Source of the DNA: Burkholderiales bacterium
GTDB lineage: Bacteria > Pseudomonadota > Gammaproteobacteria > Burkholderiales > Burkholderiaceae_C
NCBI GenBank assembly: GCA_947450745.1
Contig: CANFYD010000176.1
Location: 1-7,366 of the forward strand
Direction of reading: 5' to 3'
Length of the DNA: 7,366 bases
The notes under the pieces were generated by a model. That model saw nothing but the letters and a program-made list of their open reading frames with translations. It was not told where the DNA came from and searched no databases. The position numbers and the translations under genes are program-made. Shown here piece by piece: positions 1 to 6,321 of this stretch (position 1 is its first letter; every line of letters begins with the position of its first letter).

Positions 1-3000
1 CTGCAGTTCAAGCTTGACGGCCAAATCAGCGCTGGCGGTGTCGCCCGCAGCGACGGCTTGCTCATCACCCGGCGCGCCCGGCTCGGCCCGCGCTGCCAAA
101 GGCGCAGGAAGGGCGGCTGGCGCGTAGCGGTTGACGGCTGCCACGGCCGCTTCCAGCGCGTGGGCCAGTGCCAGCACTTGGCCCTGCACTTGCGCCGGCT
201 CGCCTTGCGTGACCACCAACTGTTCCAGCTCACTGGCCAGCCGCCGGGTGTCCGGCAGCGCCAAGTTGGCGGCAACACCGGTCAGCTTGTGCGCCAGCGA
301 GGCGGCGGCGGCGCTGTCACCGGCGCCCAGGCAGCGGTTCAGGTCGGCGGCGGCGTGGCTGTAGCTGTCCACAAAGCGGCGTAAATAGGCCCGGTAGATC
401 GCCTCGTCGTTCCAGAGCTGCAGCCCCTGGGCGACATTCAGCACTTGGGTGTCTATGCCCTGGGGTGCCGCCAAGCCGACCGCGCTGGCCTGAATCGGTG
501 ACAGCAACGGCAACGGCAACGCTGTGTCGTCCGGCAAGGCCGGCAGCGTGGCGCTGTCAGCGCGCGGGCGACGCAGGCGCTGGATCAGCGCCACGGTGGC
601 CGGCACATCGAACGGCTTGCTGATGAAGTGCGCCATGCCGGCTGCGCGTGCGGCGTCTTCTTGCGATTTGAAGGCCCCGGCCGTCAGCGCCACGATGGGC
701 AGGCCGTCGAATTGCGGCAGTTTGCGCAAGCGGCGGGTCGCTTCCAGGCCGTCCAACACCGGCATTTGCACGTCCATCAACACCAGGTCGACGTCCAGCG
801 GATGGGCCAGCAGCCAATCGAGCGCATCTTGACCGTCCACCGCCAAGGCGACCGAGGCGCCCTGGCTGGCAAACACAGACTGCGCCAGCTCGCGGTTCAT
901 CTCGTTGTCGTCCACCACCAGCAAGCGGATGCCCGACAGGCCTTGGCGGGACGCTTGCTCCGGCTGGGGCAGCAGGCCGGCGGACTTGGCGCGCCGCTGC
1001 TGCGCTTCCATCACGGCATTGAACAATCCAGACGCCGTGACCGGCTTGTGCAGGATGGAGTCGACCTGATCGGCACCCGGCAGGGCGGCCAGCGCGCTGA
1101 GCGAATAGGCGGTGGCCATGATGACGATCGGGCATTCATGCGGCGGCACGCCCGCGCGAATGGCGCGCGCGGCGGCCAGTCCGTCCATGCCGGGCATTTG
1201 CCAATCCAGCACCACCACGTCGGGGCATTCGCCGCTCTTGCGGGCCAGCACCTGGGCCACCACATCGGCCCCGGAGTTGGCTTCTTTCACCTGCCAGCCT
1301 AAGCCTTGGGCCACGCTGCTGATGGCCTTCAAGGCTATTTCGCTGTCGTCGGCGATCAGGGCATCGACCTGTGCCATCGGCGGCGATGAAAAACTGACGT
1401 CGGCGAGTGTTTGAAGCGGCAGCGTGAACCAGAATTCGCTGCCCTGGCCCAAGTTGCTGGTCAGGCCGATTTCGCCGCCCATCAAATTCACCAGTTGCCG
1501 GCAAATCGTCAAGCCCAGGCCGGAGCCCCCAAAGCGGCGGGTGGTGGAGCTGTCCGCCTGCGTGAACGCGGCAAAGATATCGCCTTGCTTGTCCGGCGCA
1601 ATGCCGATGCCGGTGTCGAGCACGCGAAAACGCAGCCAGGTCAGGCCATGTTTGTCTTGCGATATCAGGTCGGTATGCAATTCGACTCGGCCGGCCGGCG
1701 TGAACTTGATCGCGTTACTGCACAAGTTGACCAGCACCTGCTCCAGCCGCAAGGCGTCGCCCAGCACGTTAGCAACGCCGGCCGGCAGCGGGTGAATGAT
1801 CAGCTCGATGTTCTTCTCGCCCACCGTCACGCCCAGCGCCACCGCCAGGTTGTCGATCACGTCGTGCAGGTGAAACGGCGCTTGTTCCAGCACCATCTGG
1901 CCGGCTTCGATTTTGGAGACATCCAGAATGTCGGTGATCAGGCTCAGCAGCAAGCGCCCGGACGAACGGATCTTGCGCACCATGGTCTGCGCCGCCAGCT
2001 GCAGGTTGGCTTGCTCCAGCAAATAGGCCAGCCCCAAGATGGCGTTCAACGGCGAGCGGATTTCGTGGCTCATATTGGCCAGGAAGTCGGCCTTGCTGCG
2101 ATTCGCCGCTTCCGCCGTATCGCGTGCCGCGCTCAGGTCCACCGTGCGCCGCTTGACCAGCTCTTCCAGGTGGTTGCGGTGCTGCTCCAATTCCAGACTG
2201 TGTTGTTTCTTCTCGGTGATGTCGGTGTACATGCCCAGAATGCCGACCACCTGATCCGCGTCATTGCGCAGCGCCACCTTGGAGCTGTTCAGCCAGATCG
2301 GCCGGCCTTCGGGTGTCAGGGTGGGGATTTCAAGGTCCAGTTTGGGTATTTGTGCCAGCAGCACCGCTTGATCATCTCTGCGATAGAACTCGGCTCTGGC
2401 CGAATCGACCAATTCGAAATCGGTTTTACCGACGATGTCTTCTTTGCGTGCATAACCGACATCATGCGCAAACTGCGTGTTGCAACCGAGGAAGCGAAAG
2501 TCCTGGTCCTTCCAGAACACCCCGGCCGGCATGTGCTCTACCACCGACTGCAGCAGTTCTTGCGAGGCATTCAACTCGGTTTGCGCTTGTTTGAGTGAGG
2601 TGATGTCCACATGCGCAACAACCACCCCGCGCGTGCCGGAAATCAACGGCGTGACGCTCATCACAAACCAATAATGTTGCTGGTTTGTTTTGCAGGGGTA
2701 TTCCAGATGAAAACTCGGCAGTCGGCCGGCCAGCACCGCCGAGATACCGTGGTAAGCCTGCCGGGCAATATTTGATTCTTCAGTGTCAGCTTGCGCGTGG
2801 CCGAGTTGGCAAACTTGCAAGTAGTCGACGCCTACAAAATCATGGACGAGCAGCCGAGTGGGTGTGAGCGGCTCAGCCGCCGGCTTGTCTTCGTTCTCCG
2901 TGGCCAACCAAGCGTCGTTGACGGTCACGATCACCCCGGCCGCGTCCAGCACCGCGATCTTGGCGCTGAGCGAGTTCAAAATGGCCAGGTTGAAGACCTC

Positions 3001-4653
3001 GCCCTCGGCCAGCTGGCTTTGCGCCTTCTTTTGCGGGCTGATGTCGATGCAGATGCCGAACAGGTGCCGAGCTTGGCCTTGAGCGTCGTTCACGCAATCA
3101 CCGTAGGCCCCGATCCAGCGCTCGGTCCCGTCGGACAAGACGATGCGGTATTCACAGAACAGCGTCGCTTGGTCTCGAATCGCTGCCTCCACCGTCTGCT
3201 TGGCAGTGGCTTGGTCATCCGGGTGAATGACGCTGAGCCAGTCCTTGAGGCCCGGTTGTTCGCCGTCCGGCGTGAGCTTCAGCCCCAGCAAGGCGAGGCA
3301 TTCCGGTGACCAGGAAATGAGGCCACGGGCCAGGTCCAGGTCCCACAGGCCGGAACTGGACGCCTGCTGAGCCAGCGACAAGCGGTCTTGGGTTTGGCGC
3401 AGTTGGGCCTCGCGCTGGGTGCGCTCGGTGATGTCGCGCAGGACGACGAATAACTCGCCGGTGGCCGGATTTTGGCAGGTGGCACTGATTTCAATATGCC
3501 AGATCGAACCGTCTTTACGGCGATGGGTGGTTTCAAACAGATTGCGGCCGTTGTGCGCAATACCTTGGATGTGATACGAGATCTCGGCCGGGCTCAAGCT
3601 GGCATCAAAATCAGAAATATGTTTTTCAATCAGCTCGCTGCGCGAATAACCAGATTGCTTGCAATAAGCCGCGTTGACTTCAATGATGTGACCTTGAAAG
3701 TCAACCCGCCAAAAACCGTCCAGCGTGGTTTCTAAAAAATTGCGCAAGGTGCCCAGGCTCTCACGCAACAGCGCTTGCTTGGCTTTCAGTTCGCTGATGT
3801 AAGTGGCCAGCGCCATACCGACCACGGCCAGGCTCAGGGTATAAAAGAAGTAGTTATCTAGTTTGTTGCCGCTGAAATTGGATGAGAAGAAACCAATATC
3901 TTGCTGAGCGCCCAGCAAGCCTTGCGTGGCGGCCACGCTGGCAACCAGCGTCGCGCCGTGGGGCCCGAGCCGAATGGCGGCCCAGCCGATCAGAAAAAAT
4001 AACCAGTAGCCTTGCGCAATAGCGCCCAGCGCTGCAGGCTGCCAGCCCAAAAACACCACCTGCCCGACCGCTGCGGACAGGCCTATGACCAGCGTGGCCT
4101 CTGCCGCGACGCGCGGCGCGGCCCAGTGCCGGGGCAGTTGCCGCCACACCAGCACCAGCGGCGTGAGCACCGCAATGCCCAGAATGTGGCCGGTCCAGCG
4201 TTGGTCAAAGCTGAACTGCCCTGCCTTGCCGCTGAGCCATTCAATCAGCGGGGCGGCCAAGGCCACAAACAAGCCGCAGACCAGGGCCACCGCGAGCAAA
4301 TGCAAGAAGTCCTGCAGCCTTTCGAGGCCAGCGTCAAAGCCGTCTTGCCGCTTCAGCACCCAAGCGCCCAGAAAAATCATTACCGTGTGGCGGCTGGCGT
4401 CGAGCAAGGCAAAGCTCAAGGGGTTGGAGATCAGCAAGTCGCCGAGCAGGGCGCCCAAAAAGACGGGGGCCAGGAAGCGGTAGTCCCGCAGCAGCACGGC
4501 GGCCAAGGCCGGGCCGCTGCTCAGCCACAGAAACCCGACCGCCCGGTTGCCCGGGAACTCGAACGTCATCAGTTGCGCCAACAACAGGTAGATGCCCAGC
4601 AGTCCGAGCATGGGCAGCAGTGGCGGGCTGGGCTTGTGTAGCAATTTGGGCAT
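1..4653 (-). CDS. Giant hybrid sensor histidine kinase (MASE1-PAS x4-HisKA-HATPase-REC-REC-Hpt), C-terminus cut by window
   Basis: Membrane sensor kinase expected to autophosphorylate on His and pass phosphate His-Asp-Asp-His to an unseen response regulator. I translated 1551 codons with no stop; the frame leaves the window at base 1. Residues 11-287 are a multi-pass MASE1-type region (LWLSSGPALAA, FLGALLGD). Four PAS domains follow at about 303-411, 424-540, 553-688 and 700-815, most closing on D-I-T/S (D407, D537, D683, D811). A charged coiled linker leads to HisKA with H863 in MSHEIRSPLN. HATPase_c (about 963-1082) has N980 in the N box, D1013 in DTGIGI and GGSGLGL at 1042-1048. REC1 has D1102/D1103, D1150 and K1203; REC2 has D1248/D1249, D1294 and K1346. 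Hpt (about 1405-1490) has H1455 in AHKLTGVAANLA. An Ala/Pro-rich tail follows. The ATG at 4653 suits the first membrane segment, but no Shine-Dalgarno precedes it and the frame stays open upstream without another ATG; the TTG and CTG just before it, or M15, are alternatives. The stimulus is unknown. The gene is divergent from flhBA. Confidence 0.93.
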   Translation of the reverse strand, partial: MPKLLHKPSPPLLPMLGLLGIYLLLAQLMTFEFPGNRAVGFLWLSSGPALAAVLLRDYRFLAPVFLGALLGDLLISNPLSFALLDASRHTVMIFLGAWVLKRQDGFDAGLERLQDFLHLLAVALVCGLFVALAAPLIEWLSGKAGQFSFDQRWTGHILGIAVLTPLVLVWRQLPRHWAAPRVAAEATLVIGLSAAVGQVVFLGWQPAALGAIAQGYWLFFLIGWAAIRLGPHGATLVASVAATQGLLGAQQDIGFFSSNFSGNKLDNYFFYTLSLAVVGMALATYISELKAKQALLRESLGTLRNFLETTLDGFWRVDFQGHIIEVNAAYCKQSGYSRSELIEKHISDFDASLSPAEISYHIQGIAHNGRNLFETTHRRKDGSIWHIEISATCQNPATGELFVVLRDITERTQREAQLRQTQDRLSLAQQASSSGLWDLDLARGLISWSPECLALLGLKLTPDGEQPGLKDWLSVIHPDDQATAKQTVEAAIRDQATLFCEYRIVLSDGTERWIGAYGDCVNDAQGQARHLFGICIDISPQKKAQSQLAEGEVFNLAILNSLSAKIAVLDAAGVIVTVNDAWLATENEDKPAAEPLTPTRLLVHDFVGVDYLQVCQLGHAQADTEESNIARQAYHGISAVLAGRLPSFHLEYPCKTNQQHYWFVMSVTPLISGTRGVVVAHVDITSLKQAQTELNASQELLQSVVEHMPAGVFWKDQDFRFLGCNTQFAHDVGYARKEDIVGKTDFELVDSARAEFYRRDDQAVLLAQIPKLDLEIPTLTPEGRPIWLNSSKVALRNDADQVVGILGMYTDITEKKQHSLELEQHRNHLEELVKRRTVDLSAARDTAEAANRSKADFLANMSHEIRSPLNAILGLAYLLEQANLQLAAQTMVRKIRSSGRLLLSLITDILDVSKIEAGQMVLEQAPFHLHDVIDNLAVALGVTVGEKNIELIIHPLPAGVANVLGDALRLEQVLVNLCSNAIKFTPAGRVELHTDLISQDKHGLTWLRFRVLDTGIGIAPDKQGDIFAAFTQADSSTTRRFGGSGLGLTICRQLVNLMGGEIGLTSNLGQGSEFWFTLPLQTLADVSFSSPPMAQVDALIADDSEIALKAISSVAQGLGWQVKEANSGADVVAQVLARKSGECPDVVVLDWQMPGMDGLAAARAIRAGVPPHECPIVIMATAYSLSALAALPGADQVDSILHKPVTASGLFNAVMEAQQRRAKSAGLLPQPEQASRQGLSGIRLLVVDDNEMNRELAQSVFASQGASVALAVDGQDALDWLLAHPLDVDLVLMDVQMPVLDGLEATRRLRKLPQFDGLPIVALTAGAFKSQEDAARAAGMAHFISKPFDVPATVALIQRLRRPRADSATLPALPDDTALPLPLLSPIQASAVGLAAPQGIDTQVLNVAQGLQLWNDEAIYRAYLRRFVDSYSHAAADLNRCLGAGDSAAAASLAHKLTGVAANLALPDTRRLASELEQLVVTQGEPAQVQGQVLALAHALEAAVAAVNRYAPAALPAPLAARAEPGAPGDEQAVAAGDTASADLAVKLELQ

Positions 4654-4720
4654 CAACAGGAGCGAGGGCGTACGGGGGGTATTGAAGTTATTTATTCGAA
4701 AATGAATATTTCGTTTCTTT

Positions 4721-4726
4721 ATTGTA
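4721..4726 (-). promoter_or_regulatory. Candidate -10 element for the kinase gene
   Basis: Read on the minus strand this is TACAAT, five of six matches to the sigma-70 -10 consensus, in AT-rich DNA about 68 bases before the kinase start codon. No good -35 hexamer lies 16-18 bases upstream (GGGTTT is the best there), so the call rests on one hexamer plus base composition and position. Confidence 0.25.
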
Positions 4727-4768
4727 TTTTTTGTGAAACTTAAAAACCCGAATTTATCAGCAGCATTC

Positions 4769-4788
4769 GCACAAGCGTCTATTTGTGC
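4769..4788. repeat. Inverted repeat GCACAA-N8-TTGTGC
   Basis: Two perfect 6-base arms (4769-4774 and 4783-4788) flank an 8-base centre. The right arm lies inside the first copy of a 12-base direct repeat, and a run of seven T (4793-4799) plus TATAAT (4799-4804) follow directly. A regulator operator is one reading. A weak hairpin-plus-T-run terminator on the plus strand is another, but a terminator between divergent genes would be out of place unless it ends a leader RNA or antisense transcript. Outer partial complementarity between the A-rich stretch at 4741-4750 and 4790-4800 could extend the fold. Confidence 0.4.
4777..4788 (+). repeat. 12-base direct repeat, copy 1 (GTCTATTTGTGC)
   Basis: Perfect match to the copy at 4853-4864; the starts are 76 bases apart. 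Its core CTATTTnTGC matches nine positions of the enterobacterial FlhDC half-site CGCTATTTCTGCCATT as I remember it. The partner half-site in the enteric inverted arrangement is not present, so an FlhDC role is only a hypothesis. It ends ten bases before the TATAAT hexamer. Confidence 0.5.
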
Positions 4789-4798
4789 TCGGTTTTTT

Positions 4799-4804
4799 TA
4801 TAAT
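4799..4804 (+). promoter_or_regulatory. Perfect TATAAT, candidate -10 of a plus-strand sigma-70 promoter
   Basis: The hexamer matches the sigma-70 -10 consensus exactly and points toward flhB. The sequence 17 bases upstream (CGTCTA, 4776-4781) is a poor -35 and there is no extended TGn. Such a promoter would need an activator, which fits the repeats just upstream. It would give flhB a leader of about 310 bases, which is long, so it may not be the main flhB promoter. Confidence 0.35.
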
Positions 4805-4852
4805 CCCGTGCGCTTGGCTCGTAAAAGTAACCTTGATAAATGGCGGTGTATT

Positions 4853-4864
4853 GTCTATTTGTGC
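4853..4864 (+). repeat. 12-base direct repeat, copy 2 (GTCTATTTGTGC)
   Basis: Second perfect copy of the element at 4777-4788. A TTGATA hexamer at 4833-4838 lies 14 bases before it. The 76-base distance is close to seven helical turns, so both copies would face a similar side of the DNA. That is compatible with a pair of regulator sites but does not prove one. Confidence 0.5.
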
Positions 4865-5000
4865 GTTGATCGCCCGAAAGTGGGTGGTCTTACTCTTTCA
4901 GCCTATTTGCCGCCTACCCATGGCCCCGCGTCTGCAGCGGCTGGCATGGCTGTCAATGGCCGCATTTTTTGCCCGGCCGTTTGAGTCCGGCCACTGTTGT

Positions 5001-5018
5001 CAGGCCGAAGTCGGCCTG
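5001..5018. promoter_or_regulatory. 18-base dyad CAGGCCGA-AG-TCGGCCTG, operator-like
   Basis: Perfect 8-base arms with a 2-base centre. It sits 20 bases upstream of the sigma-28-like -35 element and about 100 bases before the flhB start. No T-run follows, so it is unlikely to be a terminator. A shorter GGCCG-N8-CGGCC inverted repeat (4975-4992) lies just upstream. Dyads of this kind usually bind dimeric regulators; the protein is unknown. Chance palindromes made of GGCC do occur in GC-rich DNA. Confidence 0.4.
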
Positions 5019-5038
5019 TTTCACCGCTCTTATCTCGC

Positions 5039-5065
5039 TCAAGTTTTCGGCCGAGCCGCCAACAA
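5039..5065 (+). promoter_or_regulatory. Candidate sigma-28 (FliA) promoter for flhBA
   Basis: TCAAGTTT (5039-5046), eleven bases, then GCCAACAA (5058-5065). Against the enteric FliA consensus TAAAGTTT-N11-GCCGATAA this is 7 of 8 and 6 of 8 with exact spacing. Transcription would begin near 5072-5075, giving a leader of about 50 bases before flhB. The G at position 4 of the -10 and the T at position 6 are replaced (by A and C), which may weaken it. In enteric bacteria flhBA is a class 2 operon under FlhDC, so FliA control here would be a difference or an added layer. Confidence 0.4.
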
Positions 5066-5121
5066 TGGATGGACGAGTGGAATAGCTCGCGCTTTGAGAG
5101 CAGCTCCCCGCACCGACAGCC

Positions 5122-6321
5122 ATGGCCGACCAAGACGCACAGGACAGAAATCTACCGGCCTCAGCCAAGAAGATCGAAAGATCGCGGGCCGACGGCCAGC
5201 TGCCGCGTTCCCGCGATCTGGCCCACTTCGCCATGATGGTGGCCGGTGGCGTGCTGCTCAGCGCGGGCGGCCCGCCGATTGCCGAGGCGCTGCAGCACCT
5301 GCTGACCGAGTCGCTGCGCTTCGATGCAGCCAAGTTGTCCCGCCCCGACTTCATGGCCGAGCGCCTGTGGGAGCTGACGCAGAGTTTCATGTGGATATTT
5401 CTGCCGATGAGCGCTTTCTTCATTCTGGTGGCCTTGGCCAGCAACATCGCCTCGGGCGGCTGGAACTGGACGATGAAGCCGCTGACGCCGAAGTTCTCGC
5501 ACCTGAACCCGCTGCCCGGCATCGCTCGCCTGTTCAGCGGCCAAGGTGCCGGCCAAGCCTTGAAGGCAGTGGTGCTGGCCCTGGTGCTGGCGGTGGTGGG
5601 TGCGATGGTGATGAAGGACCGCATGGCCGCTTACATCACCATCATGACGGTGCCGTTGCCCGCTGCGCTGGCCTTTGCTTGCCAGCAATTGATGGGCGGG
5701 ATGGTGTTGCTGGGGATTGCGCTGGCCCTGTTTGCCGCGATTGATATGCCGTTGCAGCGCCAGCTCTACATGCGCCGCATGCGCATGACGCGCGAAGAAG
5801 TGAAGCAGGAAATGAAGGAGGCCGAGGGCAATGCCGAGATGAAGGGTCGCATGCGCGCCAAGATGCGCGAGATGGCCAAGCGCCGCATGCTGGCCGCCGT
5901 GCCCGAGGCCGACCTGGTGGTGATGAACCCGACCCACTACGCGGTGGCGCTGAAATACGACGACGCGAGCATGGCCGCACCACGCGTGGTGGCCAAGGGA
6001 GCCGACCTGCTGGCGCTGAAGATTCGTGAGCTGGCGCAGGGCGCCAAGGTGCCGGTGCTGGAGTCGCCGATGCTGGCTCGTGCGCTCTATGCCCATGCCG
6101 AGGTGGACCGTGAAATCCCCGCCGCCCTGTTTGCCGCCGTGGCGCAGGTGCTGGCTTATGTGTATCAGTTGAAGATGGCCGTGGCCAACCACGGCACCAA
6201 GCCGGTCATGCCGGTACCCGCCGTGCCGCCGGAACTGGACCCTCACAACCAGCCGGGCGCGCGCCAAGCGCTGGATGACGCCTTGAATGACGAGCTGAAC
6301 GACGAAAGCGGCAGCAAATGA
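5122..6321 (+). CDS. flhB: Flagellar biosynthesis protein FlhB (export switch)
   Basis: Integral membrane part of the flagellar type III export gate; its cytoplasmic domain switches export from rod/hook to filament substrates after self-cleavage. The gene is complete, 399 codons against about 380 in enterics. The N-terminus keeps the family pattern in GQLPRSRDL. Hydrophobic segments lie near residues 35-55, 88-111, 148-164 and 172-207. A long charged helix (about 215-255, MRMTREEVKQEMKEAEGN) leads to the autocleavage motif NPTH at 269-272, the same numbering as enteric FlhB, then HYAVALKYD and a cytoplasmic domain. The last 50 or so residues are Pro-rich then acidic and look poorly conserved. 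An in-frame TGA at 5095-5097 and absence of another ATG fix the start at 5122, although the Shine-Dalgarno is weak. The stop overlaps the flhA start by ATGA, indicating one operon and coupled translation. Confidence 0.97.
   Translation: MADQDAQDRNLPASAKKIERSRADGQLPRSRDLAHFAMMVAGGVLLSAGGPPIAEALQHLLTESLRFDAAKLSRPDFMAERLWELTQSFMWIFLPMSAFFILVALASNIASGGWNWTMKPLTPKFSHLNPLPGIARLFSGQGAGQALKAVVLALVLAVVGAMVMKDRMAAYITIMTVPLPAALAFACQQLMGGMVLLGIALALFAAIDMPLQRQLYMRRMRMTREEVKQEMKEAEGNAEMKGRMRAKMREMAKRRMLAAVPEADLVVMNPTHYAVALKYDDASMAAPRVVAKGADLLALKIRELAQGAKVPVLESPMLARALYAHAEVDREIPAALFAAVAQVLAYVYQLKMAVANHGTKPVMPVPAVPPELDPHNQPGARQALDDALNDELNDESGSK

Larger units (their letters stand above)
4654..5121. other. Divergent intergenic (promoter) region between the kinase gene and flhB
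   Basis: This 468-base stretch separates the two divergent starts. About 4679-4860 is strikingly AT-rich compared with the GC-rich genes on either side, as expected for promoter DNA; 4861-5121 returns to high GC. I find no convincing gene here. A GTG-started frame of 83 codons (4733-4984) has no ribosome binding site and no recognisable family, and runs through a perfect TATAAT. The region holds the promoter candidates, direct repeat, inverted repeats and dyad listed separately. It must carry the promoters of both the kinase gene and flhBA, unless flhB is read from further away, which the divergent layout makes unlikely. Confidence 0.8.

Noticed and set aside
1411..2598. Plus-strand open frame of 395 codons antisense to the kinase
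   Set aside because: Gln/Arg/His-rich low-complexity translation typical of an antisense shadow in GC-rich DNA; the opposite strand here encodes clear PAS, HisKA and HATPase domains.
4714..4743. Possible sigma-28 promoter for the kinase (TTAAGTTT on the minus strand)
   Set aside because: The -35-like half matches 7 of 8, but no acceptable GCCGATAA-like element lies 11 bases away; the nearest (TACAATAA) matches 5 of 8 at the wrong spacing.
4733..4984. GTG-started 83-codon plus-strand frame in the intergenic region
   Set aside because: No ribosome binding site, no family resemblance, and it spans the TATAAT hexamer and both 12-base repeats; more likely chance openness in non-coding DNA.
4654..5121. 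Sigma-54 promoter before flhB
   Set aside because: I found no GG-N10-GC pair with the expected TGGCAC/TTGC context; the TGGCATGGC near 4941 lacks the downstream TTGC.
4785..5744. Plus-strand frame of 319 codons starting with GTG and running into flhB
   Set aside because: Its downstream two-thirds is flhB read in the wrong frame; the upstream part has no supported start.
5161..6267. Minus-strand open frame of 368 codons over flhB
   Set aside because: His/Gln/Arg-rich translation with no recognisable domain, fully inside the unmistakable flhB gene.
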